DNA from: Hirundichthys speculiger
Lineage: Eukaryota > Chordata > Actinopteri > Beloniformes > Exocoetidae
Length of the DNA stretch: 64,000 nucleotides
Direction: 5' to 3'
Assembly (NCBI GenBank): GCA_018398805.1
Contig: JAGFBZ010000328.1
Coordinates: forward strand, 415,001-479,000
Below are positions 47,171 to 59,505 of this stretch, piece after piece (position 1 is the stretch's first letter; every line of letters starts with the position of its first letter). Under the pieces are notes generated by a model. That model was not told the origin of the DNA. It did not search any database and saw only the letters and a list, made by a program, of their open reading frames with translations. Both the position numbers and the translations under genes were made by a program.

Positions 47171-48028
47171 AAACATAGAAATAAACATTTTCTCTAAAGT
47201 GCAGCACAAAACCTGAACATTTCTGACTCTGCGTCCACCTCCGGTAGCTGCGGACATGATGACATAACTCATTTCCTGCTGTGGCATACTGATGACCAAA
47301 GTCATTTACGGTCGTTACTAAGAGCCACTGGAAGAGTGAAGATTGATCGGCAGTGATAGTGATGCTCAAACTCAGAATAAGATGTGTCGGCGCAGCCTGG
47401 GCTTTTCTTTCAAAATAGCTCTTTTTGTACTTTTTTACTCTCTACCGTGCTGTGCATCAAGTGCACATCCGAATATTCATTTACTAACAGATTTGTGCAT
47501 CCGATTCTGTTTTCCTAATTTTTTTTTTTTTTTATCATTGTCAGTGATTAACACAGCATGTATACATTTACAACACAGGTATTAGTTTCCCTCCTTACTC
47601 TCGAGCCATGTTGCCTCGACAGGCAGCAAACTCTAACTGCAGCTGATTTGTGGACCATTAATCTGGCTTTGCCCATGTCCTCACGAGTGAAGCATTTTTG
47701 TTGCTTCTGTGACTGGAATCGTCTGGGCTTCGCAATGAAATATCATCGATCCAGGCAACAATTATCTTCTGAAGACACAGCATGGCCTTGAATTCAAATT
47801 GAGTATTATTCGCTTTTCAATTAAAAAGAAAAAAAAAGTTGAACAGAAATCTTTTTCTTTTTGTCCTCGAAAGCCACAGCAGGGTGAATAAACTGCGCAA
47901 GGCTGGGTTTTAGTTTAAAGGAGGTAATATGAGGATATTTTTTTTTCTTGGGTGTCTCGAGTCATTACTACTTCAAAAATCTGATATACATGAACCCTCT
48001 CACTCTGTTTATGGTCTTAAAATATGTA
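47171..48028. other. Intergenic stretch without recognised features
   Basis: T-rich run at about 47519-47533; nothing else recognised. Confidence 0.45.
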
Positions 48029-48036
48029 ATCCATGA

Positions 48037-48430
48037 TAGGGGTGTGAAAAAAATTGATTTGGCAATATATATTGCGATTTTCAGCCACCCAATATAATAT
48101 CAATTCTTTAGCTCCTAATATCGATTTTTTAGGAAAATTCATGTATTCATGTATTAGACGCATTGTGAATACTTAAATGTGAAAAAACACCAATAATAAA
48201 CAATAAATAGGTTGTTTTGAAGCAAATAGTTTTGACTCAATTTGTCCTCTGAATGATCAATATCATCTGATGAACATATACAGCAACTTGATTTTTTATC
48301 TCTACTTTTAATTTTGATATTAACTGGGTGAAATACAGCAATATATCGTGATATTGTGATAATATCCCATTGTGACCCAAGTATCATGATACATATTGTA
48401 TTGCGAGTTCCTTGCCTATACTCACCCGTA
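48037..48430 (-). mobile_element. hAT-type MITE, family 1, copy 2
   Basis: TAGGGGTGTGAAAAAAATTG to TATACTCACCCGTA; perfect 8-bp duplication atccatga (48029-48036 and 48431-48438). The 122-codon open frame across it is an artefact shared by all copies. Confidence 0.9.
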
Positions 48431-48438
48431 ATCCATGA

Positions 48439-50380
48439 GTGATTCAGATTAGCAGGGTGCAGTGACATCACAGACCCAGGTGAGAAGGGAATGACAGCCC
48501 CTCCCCCCGACCTTTTGTCCACTCAACTCCACATCACCTTCCGTTCTCTCTACTTCAGGAACTGGCAACGCAAAACTGAACCTCTAATTTAAAAAGATGC
48601 AAATACCTCAGATGAGAAGGGGTGGAGCAGAGTGACTGACTCCGCCCCCTGAAACCCCCTGCTGAGTACAGGTCTAAAGACATGTTTCCAGACAGCAGTA
48701 TTTTGACTAAAGCATGTCATCAAGACTTTAGGAAATGTGTGGACTTGGAACAAAGAAAAAGTGCATAACGTGTCTTTTAAACTGGACAAGCAGGTAAAAC
48801 AAGTGTGTTTTATTATCGTGCACGCACCGTGATCCTCCATTACGCTCTGAGCACATCAGCGTTGTTGTTACATGTAATTACTGCGAGTTGCAGTTTGGCA
48901 GCAGTTCAACGAGAGCACATTTAACCTCCACAAAACGCCTCTGAACGCGACCTGCAGAGGTCCAGTAAAGGGCAAAGGCGATAGAGGACACTCGTCTGTT
49001 GTTTCATGGTTAGCTCTGCCGGTGATGACGGGTGCCAGCTTGGCTAGTCCGCGTCAATACAACCCGCACGTTTCATATTTATGACGTCCCGTCCTTTTTA
49101 CCCCCTAAGAGCCTGCGATGCATTATTTATGCTGCCAACAAGATGTATTGAATTTTGCCCCGACACTTCAATGAGATACCGTCTGCCCAACTTAAGGAGG
49201 ATAATGAAAATCATAACATTTGTTTGGGACCATCAATCCAGTGCTTTCACTTCCGTATCAGCTAGATATCGATGTGGTCCTCTCCAATAAACCAAATTTC
49301 TGACAGTGACAGAGTGGCGGGGCGTTTGGTTAGACGCATTTACAACGGCTTTCAACAGCTCTGCCGCAGACCGATTATGGCTCATTGTCTTTGTGATGTC
49401 CAACATTAAAAGTCCATGAATTTTTAATCACCGACATGCTAACAGTTGAGCTCCTGTATTGGTGGAAGTGCTATCTTTAGCGCTCAGCTCAGCCAGGGAG
49501 GCGTATCAGCTGGAGGAGGGTAACATGACCTTAATGTGTCGGACCCAGAGACCTCGCCCGTCAATACTGCATCAGGATCAGCACTTTTGCAGCAGCGCGG
49601 GGCCTCCCCACCTGAAACTCTTGAGAGAGCTTTTCTCATTTACCGCTCATGAAAAAAAAAAAAACAAACTCTCTTCTGACATCACACCCCGCCGTTGAGG
49701 CCGCTTTGTCGTGTCTATTTCTAGAAAAGGCGCACGTGCTTCAGGTTGGGCCTGATGACAAGGTGTCAAATCAAGATTTATTGGAAACAGGATATAAAAG
49801 GTGGTGAAACAAGTCAAATGAAGCAACTCGCCACATGCTATACATCAAGCTCGTGTTATCGGCGAACACATCGGATCGCTTCTTCAGATATTAACCCGCA
49901 GGTCCAATTCTCAGGAGCCGCTGCATGTTAAATCTCTCAGGCTCGACGCTGTTCAAGTTACAGGCGTGTTCCTCCCATCGCACGCATTATCTCTTCAAGC
50001 AACCAGAACACGGACGGTCTGGTCACCTTTCTGACTCGTGTTGATGCGGCGTGCCCAAGCTGGAACGCCGCATTCATTTTAAAACTAACCGACGCACATG
50101 GACGCATTATGAATGTTAATATTCCTCCGGACAAGGTCTCAGTAAAGCACTGCCTTGTTCTAATAATATCTTACTTTTAGCCAAAAAAAAAAAAAAAAAA
50201 AACCTGACCCGAAAGAAGATTTGTACACATCTGAAGGATGCTTTAAAAAAAAGAGTCTAAATGTCCACAGAGTCCTGGAGATTCCCATGCTGATGTCATG
50301 CAGCATTGGATTTTGGGTAATGCTTTGTGTATGTCTCACATTGTAGAGATCTCTGTAGAATCAAGGATGTTTGGTTTTCA
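48439..50380. other. Intergenic stretch without recognised features
   Basis: No gene recognised. 48850-49450 is free of obvious repeats. Confidence 0.45.
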
Positions 50381-50600
50381 TTACCTCCGCCAAGGAGGTT
50401 ATATTTTCGCCAGCGTTTATCTGTTTATCTGTCTGTGTACAAGATAACTCAAAAAGTTAAGGGTGGATTTTGATGAATTTTCAGGAATTGTCAGAAATGT
50501 GAAAAGGAAGAACTGATTCCATTTTGGGTGTGATCTGGAAGAAATCCTGGATTCTGGATCACTTTCAAATTTTCAATAATTGTTGCGCTTGGTGGAGGTT
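50381..50600 (+). repeat. Dispersed repeat (CCTCCGCCAAGGAGGTTAT type)
   Basis: ATTACCTCCGCCAAGGAGGT, GATAACTCAAAAAGTTAAGG and GAATTTTCAGGAATTGTC are typical of a widespread vertebrate repeat. An inverted, shorter copy is at 61430-61552. Confidence 0.65.
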
Positions 50601-50639
50601 TTATTTATGTTCGAATTTTGGGGAGCTTGGACCGGATTA

Positions 50640-50738
50640 GGGCATTTACATGGAAAACATGTCTCTACTTACGAAATTTTCAGGTTACGAAACTGCTTCC
50701 AGAACCAATTAATTTCGTAAGTAGAGGTACCACTGTAC
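50640..50738 (+). mobile_element. Mariner-like end fragment (GTAAGTAGAGGTACCACTGT)
   Basis: CTCTACTTACGAAATTTTCA and the facing TTTCGTAAGTAGAGGTACCA resemble the paired end of a mariner-type MITE; the same end occurs at 61790-61813. Confidence 0.55.
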
Positions 50739-51936
50739 TGTGTTTGAGCTCACCTGAAATGACCCAAAAAGCTTTCCAGCTGGAAGAAATGATTTGTTTC
50801 ACAACAACAGCCTCGTCTGAACACAATCACAGAGCGGCGGTGAGATGCTCCGTCTGTTCAAAGAGATGGTTCATGGGAAACGTGTCAAAAAATATGCAGG
50901 AAACAGCTCGAGGTACAAGAGAGTGATCCATGACGATGGATCTCGTGATTTTATTTCAGCGCCGGGATGTGCATGTTTACCGTGAGGGGTTTTAATAGCA
51001 GACATATAAAGGCATGTGAGGCGCAGATCCCTCCAGCGTCAGCCCTCCCCTCCCCAACCTGTAGAAGAACAAATAACATCTGCTTCTGTGCAACAGCACC
51101 TTCGCTGCAGCTGTGTTGATTCCATAATCCCCCCAAGAATATAAACCCTCAGTGGTAATACTTCCCTGACTGTCACAACCGTTTCATCAACACCCAAAGA
51201 ACTCATTTATGCCCATTTTTTCCCCGTTCCGTCTATTTACTTATTTAGCATAAAGGAAGTCAGAGGCACTTTGCAGTCTGCGCAGAGCAACAAGTTATTT
51301 CACTGCTGTTTGCTACGAGAATAATCACAGCGGCGGAGCAAAATCTAATCTATACCTCTGTCATTACGCTACAGGCCATAAATTATGTTCAAAAATGACA
51401 GCTGACGTCTGGAAAACAGGTCAGACGAGATCAGGCGTGGAGTATTTCACCTCTCGCTGGCAGGGCGTCGTGATATTTGATGAGAAAACGCAGGTCTGCC
51501 GTGAATAGTAATGACGGATGCATCTGCACAGGCGGCCATGAGGAATTATTAAAGGTACAAATTAACACATTTTATGAATTTGCTTACATTTTCTCTCAGC
51601 CCCGGGCACGTATTATTATGTTTTGCCCAACTTAATCAGTTCTTCTGGTTTTGGATGAAACACTGAGGAGTAAAATCACCCTAATTGTGTTTGTGATGCC
51701 CACTAAGTGTCATCACATTAGTGCGTGATTATGTTATTTGTATTTAATGTTTTGGAATTGTCTCTATTTTATTTATTGTTTTCAAGACCCAATATGTGTG
51801 TGATATTCAGTTTTCATCCGAATATAATAAAACTTTGGTCAGTAGGTGGCAGTGCAGGACCATTTGACCCGTTCTCTGAGTCCCTTATGCGCATGCGCAG
51901 CCCGCTGCCCTCCATGTCCAACGGTGAAAACGGTTA
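50739..51936. other. Intergenic stretch without recognised features
   Basis: No gene or repeat family recognised; 51200-51680 is repeat-free. Confidence 0.45.
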
Positions 51937-52730
51937 ACTCCACTGTCTCCTTCCTTTACAAACTTATTTGCCTGTTTTCCAGGTGGATAATCCTTCACAA
52001 ACCACACAGAGATATCACTAGGTGTTTATGTCGTTTTTGGGGAGGTTTGTGCTTTGTTTTGGGTCGGATTTATGTGTAAAAGAAGCTTGTAGAAATTTAA
52101 CAGTTTGTATTAGTTTGTATCAGTATTGTGGCGCGCTAAGATGGCGTCTCCTACTGGTTGCTGTGTCTCGTCCTGTTTGGGCATCACTCCTCCACTTCAG
52201 TTAGACTAACGTTTGAATTTGATTAATGGCTGGCCCCATTTTATTATTTTGGGGAATGGTTTAAATGTAAATAGTGATCATGGGTGATACAGTTACTGTT
52301 TTGTATTAAGTCCTGGTGCTAGTAGCATCTTTTAAAATAAAAGTGCACAGTAATATGCAAAAATTAAATGACCAAAAACGAAATTTGGAAAAGGAGAAAT
52401 GTTAAAGGGGAATTGTAGAGATGACAGAAAGTGTATTATTATTGAAAAGTAATGATGACCGGATGTTGTTTATTGTATTTTGTTCTCTATTCAATGCAAA
52501 GTGATATTGAATATTGAATGTTCTATGGACATGAAAATGTGAATGTCTAGATAGACAGAGAATAGACAGTGTTATTGAATGCTGGGTAAAATTAATATAA
52601 AAAGGACAAGGCAAACAGTTATTAGGCAGTGAGAGAAATGTTTATTGTATGTGAATAATTGTGAATAAAATATCTACAGAGGACTCCACTGTCTCCTTCC
52701 TTTACAAACTTATTTGCCTGTTTTCCAGGT
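51937..52730 (+). repeat. Perfect 48-bp direct repeats 746 bp apart and the DNA between
   Basis: 51937-51984 and 52683-52730 are identical (start ACTCCACTGTCTCCTTCCTT, end TTGCCTGTTTTCCAGGT). The second is preceded by GTGAATAAAATATCTACAGA. The unit might be a solo retroelement structure or a partial tandem duplication; no coding domain was recognised between them. Confidence 0.8.
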
Positions 52731-53825
52731 ATTATATATCTGTTATTTGGTGCCATATCCGCGTACCTGCAACATGTAACACTATACAGTCTATATATGA
52801 TACAGCTTTCTGGAAAGTTTTTTTTTTTTTTTCTGTTCATTTGGCAGAGAGACAGAGGTTATTCGACTCTGACCTCCATTTCCACAATCTCGGGAACGCC
52901 GTTATTGCCCCCGTTGCCATCTGGCCACAACCGCTTTTCTCTGGAAGTCGCGCTCGGCCCTGAAATGATGTAACGCGTGCGAGTCTCAGCACGGCTAATC
53001 TCAGATAAACGCACCTTTGCCACGCCACCCCGATAAGTGTAAAATACACCGGATCCCGCCTCGTCGCCTCCTCTGCCGCGTCTAACCTCAGAAATATGAC
53101 GAGGCCATCTTTAAAATGCATCAGCGCGCGATGCCGACTGCTGATTGCACCTCGCAGAGCGTCGGGCTCCTATTTGCGATGCACTTCCGCGCTTCGACAG
53201 GCAGCAAAATCCCAGAGCACTCCGTAAATTGGACAATCAGTAATGGTATTTGATGGCATTAAGAGCGGAGATGAAAGGAAGGACACTTCAGTTATCAACA
53301 GAATAATGGGGCTGCTGCCTTGCACTTTGTGTCCAATGAAATGGGACCCAGTTAATTATCCCGGCCATTAATTGGGCCATCCTATCAAGGAGAAAGGGGT
53401 TACTCTCCACAGACAACACACCGTATAATATCGACTTACCGCCGTCCAGAAATGTTGGCTGTTCTGTTTGTTTCTGCATTTAGGCGCTCAGGAAGTGCAC
53501 CGCGTGAATGTCACAGGAACGCCTGCGCAAATAAACCCAGATCTTTGTCAACATGTATTTGTGGATTTATTTGTCGTACATGTGCTACGTGGGCACCGTG
53601 GTTTTGCACAAACGGCAGCAGACTGTATCAAGCAGGAGTGTCACTTTTTTTTCCCCCAAAAATCAAGAACGAACATGTTTAAAATGACAGACTTTTCAGA
53701 CAAAAACATTGTTGCATGCAGTTTTTTTTACTGTTACTTCATTCACGCCTCGATACATCAGAGTTGTGGTATGAAGACACAAATGCAGATGATTAAATGA
53801 TTGTTTTGATCCAAATACGAGATGA
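52731..53825. other. Intergenic stretch, repeat-free, with paired TAATTA sites
   Basis: At 53347-53376, CCCAGTTAATTATCCCGGCC then ATTAATTGGGCC is an imperfect inverted repeat with two homeodomain-type cores. No gene recognised. Confidence 0.35.
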
Positions 53826-53833
53826 CCCCAGGG

Positions 53834-54203
53834 TAGGGGTGAGTACTGGCAAGGACCGCACAATACTATATGTATCATGATACTTTGGTCACGATGCAAT
53901 ATTATTACGGTATAACGATATGACGATATATTGCGATATTCTACCCAGTTAATATCAAAATTAAAAGTAGAGATGAAAAATCAAGTTGCTGTATGTGTTC
54001 ATCAGATGATATTGATCATTCAGAGGAGTCAAAACTATTTGCTTCAAAACAACCTATTTATTGTTTATTATAAGTGTTTTTGCACATTTAAGTGAATGAA
54101 TGAATTTTCCTAAAAATCGATATTAGGAGCTGAAAAATCAATATCATATTGGGCGGCTGAAAATTGTGATATATTGCCAAATCGACTTTTTTTCTCACCC
54201 CTA
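53834..54203 (+). mobile_element. hAT-type MITE, family 1, copy 3
   Basis: TAGGGGTGAGTACTGGCAAG to TTTTCTCACCCCTA; flanks ccccaggg and ccctaggg agree at 7 of 8 bases. Confidence 0.87.
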
Positions 54204-54796
54204 CCCTAGGGATATGTTTTTTGTCTGTTTTGAACCAGGAATGACCGTTAACGACTCGGTGGCGAGGCGTCCCACTCTCTCCCAGCTGAGTAGTGGCTAA
54301 GGTGGCTCAGGTGGTGGCCATGCCTTAATTTCCCTTTTCGGATACGTCGTTAGCGTGGGCTCACCGTCGCCCTGCACTACGTTGCGTGAGACACATTTTC
54401 TTTTGCTGCCTTGCAGTTGTTTGACGACTCTGCAAAATCCATCACCGTAATCTTTAAAGTTGGTGTCAACAGTTCATCTCATTCATTTCCTCACTTGTCC
54501 TACTTTCTTTTTTTTTAGTTGATTTGTTCGGGATCTTACTGTCTTTTTGCATCTCTCAAACAACCTGGCACGAATATGATGTCATGTTTAAAGCTGATAA
54601 TTATCGGCCCAAAAAAAAAATAAATCTGTTCATTTAAAGAGTCCAAACTGCTTTTGGTTTTGTTCAAAGCATTGATGTAATGATCTTAGGTATATGTGTG
54701 TGTTATCGGTTGTCAGTTATTGGTATTGGCCTTTAGGTGCTGAAAGTTATTGGTTATCTGCATTGCTTTTAAAAAACAGTTGTTATGCATCCCTAT

Positions 54797-55368
54797 TAGG
54801 GATTTTTTTTATGACCGTTAGCCGACGCCCTTCAACGATTAATAACCTGTTAACCGATAAGTCCGGGATGGTTGGCTGCTGCGGTGTTGCGTGTGTTGTC
54901 GTAGACGCATGCGGACACTTTCCCGTGTATACTCTGTGTCACCGTCAGCTTGTCGCAGAGATGCCGCCGTCACTATGTTATTCCACGCCACAACGCAAGA
55001 GCGACAATCACGAACTAGCTAAACTTACTAAACGTATCTCTTGCGTTTTTCCACCTCCTCACCGTCTCGGCCGTATCCAGACCCACATTCATCGCTATCT
55101 CCCTCCATGAATTACTAGAATATGTGCTGTCTTTGTGGTGTGGAGAACAAGAATCGTACAGATGTGGGTACTTCCTCATTACTTCGATTACGCACTCTTT
55201 TCTACGCGGATGTAGAATTGACCAATCAGAGAACTGTTGCACCTGTCGACACGCCCCCATGAGTTGATTGAATTACGTAGCTTAAAAACAAAATTGACCG
55301 TTAGTATTAATCGGTTAGAGTTACTTTTATCAGTTAACGGTTAAATGGTTAACCATGTGCATCCCTTA
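54797..55368 (-). mobile_element. hAT-type element carrying a MADF-domain exon, 572 bp
   Basis: TAGGGATTTTTTTTATGACC at the left and CCATGTGCATCCCTTA at the right; perfect 8-bp duplication atccctat (54789-54796 and 55369-55376). The terminal regions share GGTTAACC and AATCGGTTA words. An 8-bp duplication fits hAT. The - strand interior codes for part of a MADF domain. Confidence 0.8.
55029..55260 (-). pseudogene. MADF domain exon remnant inside a hAT-like element
   Basis: Read on the - strand from ATG at 55260: RRKECVIEVMRKYPHLYD, HKDSTYSSNSWREIAMNVGL, TVRRWKNARDTF. This fits the MADF (Adf-1-type, SANT-related DNA-binding) fold: an acidic/hydrophobic first helix, Y-D, K-D, a W-x-x-I-A helix and RWKN-RD. 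The homology ends at ACGTTTA|gtaagt (donor at 55028-55023), so this is a first coding exon whose continuation is missing. Open with no stop up to the donor; what surrounds it is non-coding. Confidence 0.65.
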
Positions 55369-55399
55369 ATCCCTATCTAGTCTACATACCTTCTGGAGC

Positions 55400-55730
55400 T
55401 AAATCAAACAGAAATTGACTTGGAGTATTGTCTTAATTACCCAGAACTCTATCTATCCCTTGCTCTTTACGAATATCCAGAAAGGACGAATCTTTGGGCA
55501 GTCCCAACATATATGTGAGTGGTCGCCAACCATTCCACATCCTCAACAGTATATTGCAGCTAGGTAGCTACTAATTTAGAGACAAGGGAAAGCATCTTCC
55601 AGTCAAACTCCTCCATATGTTGTTGTAAGTTTTCCAATCCCCACCCTTGATTATATTATTAAACTCCATCTCCCATTTATTTTTGTCTAGTGTATCTCTA
55701 TATATGGGAAACATGCTTTTTACTGGGTAG
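55400..55730 (-). mobile_element. L1/Tx1-type LINE fragment, antisense
   Basis: The - strand encodes HSHICWDCPKIRPFW (55477-55525), the HIFW-CPKIQPFW signature near the C-terminus of L1-type reverse transcriptase proteins. The frame is broken on both sides. It sits just beyond the MADF-bearing element. Confidence 0.65.
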
Positions 55731-58549
55731 TTGATGTTTAATTATGTTTAATTAATTATTGATGAAGTATATTTCTATGTTGGTTAGGAGCATTTTTAAT
55801 TATTTTCCAACCTGCATGGTTTGTGAAGTAGTACCTCGTCTGAAAATACGGGAACATTTCGCTTTGTGGTTGGAAAAAATTGTCCTTGGAGATACGCGAA
55901 TGGTTGTCCACCAGTGTCACAGATGGATTGGTCAGTAACCGTCACGTTCCAGGCCTCTGTTTTTAAGCAGTAATCATAAATACAGAAAAATGAAAAAGTT
56001 GACTTGGGTTTCAAGGTGATATTAATAAAAGAACTGAAAAGGTTTGGTTTTCAGACAGCAGAACTGATACGATGCCACCCAGCCCTGACACTACCCATCT
56101 GTATTTGAGGACCTAATTATCCCAGAAGATCTTTTTTTTTAATCAGGACACTCTCACAGCTTTGCGAGAGGAACGTTAGGTTAGTATTTATCCAAAGCAA
56201 CCGGTGTCTAAACACTCTGTCTTGCCAGTATTTGCAAACCGGCGAAGCACTCACTGCAATGCAGCCGCCGAAGATGCAATTTATCCGGGGCTGAATTTAG
56301 CGCCACAGCGAGCACTCACAATTCATCAGCGGTGATATAAAAATTGTCCCGCTGAGGTGTCTCTTCATTGCTCTGTGCCAAGCTCCAGCGGCCACATGAC
56401 ACAAACACACAAAAAGATCCTCATCCTTTTTTTTTTTTTTCTTTCGCATCATTCCATGACAACAGGGCGCCGCGATTGCACGCTATAAATAAACACAGCC
56501 GTGCTCAATGTTCAATCTGAACTTGCCGGCAGCTCTGTGGATTCCCAGCGGACGAACATCAGGTGCGTTTTTATGGGACTCGTGTTCATATTAAAAAAAA
56601 AAAATGAAGCAGCTGAGAACGCGATCTTCACCTGAGGAAGTTACATCCGCTAATGTGTTTTTTGTTTTTTACCCCGAAAGCCAAGTGATAATCTTTGTTA
56701 TCTCAGCTGAATGGAAATTCATGCAAATGATCTGTTTTCTTGTCAGTTAAATAATTATGTAGTACACAAAAGGATGTGAGTTTGGTGAATTTTGAGCATA
56801 ATGAGACACGTGTTCCAAACAGAAAAGTGTTTCTTTTTTTTTTTTTTGAGTCTTACATGGTTGTATAATGTAAGAGTATTCTGTCAGGAGAGCCCATGTG
56901 ATGGACAGACATGGCAATTATTATAATGAAAGGCTTAAAGGACTCCATTCATTTCACTGACGAGCAGACACGTCGCCTCAAGTGGGCTGCCAAAATAAAA
57001 AATTTTAAAAAAAGGGAGAATACTTCATTTTTATTATCAGCGACCATAAGGGGGTTACTAAAGGCTTCAAAGATTCCCTTCATGTCCTCACTGGTACGTG
57101 ATAAAGAAAAATGCAAGTGAAACACTGAGGTTTTCACGCCAATCACACAAATCCAGCAGGACGTCTGCGGCAGGTTTCCACTCTGGCGTCTCAAACGACA
57201 CCGGCAGGACGAGCAGATCCACGTCCCGACTGCCCCCCCCAGAAACATCACAGAGGGTTTTTCTAATCTGTTCTGCAAGGAATCATTTTTCCAACCCCAG
57301 GTTATGTTATATCTTTATTTGGCTGCATGACAGCAATTATTAATATTGAAGAAGATAGTAGCAGCCGTAGGCAAAAGAGAAATAAAAAATCTAATTACAT
57401 GACAAGTTTATCTATTAAAAAAAAGATGGCTGCGGATACCGAACAAGTGCAGCGACAATAAACAGCGTGGAGGAGAATAATAACGACGTACAGCTTTGTA
57501 AATATATCCGGCGCTCACTGTGAAGAGAAATGAATATACAGGAAACGAGTTGCATTCATTTATTTTTCTTTCATCGAAGATGAAACACTTGAGCCTCGGT
57601 GCACGTTCACTGTTCTTGTACGTTAATGAATAAACGTCGCTAATGATAAAACTACTTCTGCTGCAAACACTGGGCCTCATCCGCGAAAGGCGAGCTAAAC
57701 TGTTCGTTAGCGGAAACGCGAGCAACTCCGAACTTTCCGAAGCTGCGAACAACGTCGCCCCCTGGCTTCAAACCGTGTGCAGCGGTCATCAGTATTTCTC
57801 AGCCTGCTAAAGTTTTATATGCATCTTTATTTTCATGATGTGCAGATAGTTAAACATTAGAATACATTTAAAAAACAACATGTTGATCTTAATCAGTGGG
57901 CAATTAAGTTTCAGATTGCATTTCTGAAAGTGCCGGTGGCTTGTTTGAATAAGCTCGATCTGCTGTCAGACACCCACGCAGCCACTCAGGCTGCTACGGA
58001 GCGTAGCAACGGCGTCGTGGAGCCGTGCTGGATTCCTGACGGAGGCTTCCTCAGATCATGGAGACAATGCAGTCGTCTGCGGCGGAGAGTTTTGCTTTTG
58101 TTGAACAGGAAACATGGGGTTTAACATCCACAGGAAGCAGAAGAGCTGTGGTCTGAGTTTACCTGGAGGTTTCAAGACCACATGAATCACGGCATAGTCT
58201 GCTCCGTGAGTAGTCTGGCCGCCATTGACGCAATGGCCGCCAATGAGTCAACACCTGCTCTATGGCGGTCCTCGGGTGGGATTTCTGGTAATTAATCAGC
58301 CTCTCAGCGCGCTCTCAGCCTGCAATCGATTCGGGTTCACCGACGGACGTGTCGCGCAGGTTGGAGGACACACTGACGCCAGACTCCAGGGGCCACGGTA
58401 GATGTTGCTGGTTCGGGGGCTGGGGCCCAGGCCTGCCGGTGCTGTGGGGATTTTCCGTCGAGGAGTCAGGATACTGCTCGGAGAAGCAGAGTGGAAGTGG
58501 TTTGGAGTTGGGAATCTGAGAGCAAAGTGCTCCCTGTTGCTCTCTGCAG
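55731..58549. other. Intergenic stretch without recognised features
   Basis: No gene or repeat family recognised; several homopolymer runs. Confidence 0.45.
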
Positions 58550-58747
58550 GGTTAGAGTTAGGCTTAAGGTAGGGTTAGGGGTTAGGGTAGGGTTAGGGGG
58601 TTAGGTTACGGTTAGGGTAGGGTTAGAGTTAGGCGGGTTAGGGTTCAGGTAGGGTTAGGGATTAGATGGTAGGGTTAGGGGGGTTAGGTTAGGGTTAGGG
58701 ATTAGATGGTAGGGTTATGGTCAGGGGGGTTAGGTTAGGGTTAGGTG
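58550..58747 (+). repeat. Interstitial telomere-like tract, degenerate TTAGGG
   Basis: About 200 bp of GGGTTAG-type words with variants (TTAGGGG, TTAGAG, GGTTACGG). AGGGTTAGGGATTAGATGGT occurs twice, so there is a second-order repeat. Confidence 0.85.
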
Positions 58748-59079
58748 CGACACCCTTCAAAATACTGTATTTTAATCTGTACTAACAAATAAAGCCTTTT
58801 GAAGGCCTTTTAAGCATTGTTTTAATTTTATTTAGTGAGTGTTTTATTGCAGGGTCATCGTATTGAATCTCATTGGTTTTTATGTATTCTCTTAAAAATC
58901 CTCATTGTGTTAGAGGGTAAGTGCTTAGACGCCCCCCCTACACGCATGCATTCTTGTGATAAAAAGTCTGGTATGGGGGGTTTTCAGTAAGGAGGTGAAT
59001 TACTTGCAAATCTACCCGCGGATTTGCAAGGATTTAATGACCCGTCTCCACGCGGCCCTGCGGAGGACCGAACCTTCCA

Positions 59080-59190
59080 GGGTGCAAACCTGCCTTTCAT
59101 CCACAGACAGCTGGGAAAGGCTCCGGCAGATTCCCACGACCCCCGATAGGAAGGAGCGGACGTAGATAATTGAGGGATGGATGGATGCTG
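59080..59190 (+). repeat. LINE 3' tail fragment
   Basis: AACCTGCCTTTCATCCACAG, CTGGGAAAGGCTCCGGCAGA, then GATAATTGAGGGATGGATGG: same type of tail as at 23041-23180. Confidence 0.7.
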
Positions 59191-59505
59191 AACACGTTGA
59201 AGCCCCCGAGGAGAAGGAGTCAGCTCTGCCTTCTCGTGTACATCCTCCAGTCTGCCGTTGTCGCCACCCAGGAACGTTTAGTCCTCAATTACCTCCACGT
59301 CTCATCCGGAATATAAAGGGGCTGCACGGGCACAATCACTGGGAGGTTGTGGTATTTGCTAACTGAAGGATGCGGCTACCGTTTTGCAGTTGTCAGCAGT
59401 GAATCAGTATTGTAAAAAAAAAAAAAAAAAAGAATGAAGGTCTTATCAGCTGGAAAACCTTGCTGGAGCAGAAACGTGACTGTAAATAAATTTTACTCTA
59501 GCTGG

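Noticed and set aside
48154..48522. Open frame of 122 codons with repeated peptide [20 protein letters not shown]
   Set aside because: The same peptide appears wherever the family 1 hAT MITE occurs (59543, 62794); it is translated non-coding transposon sequence.
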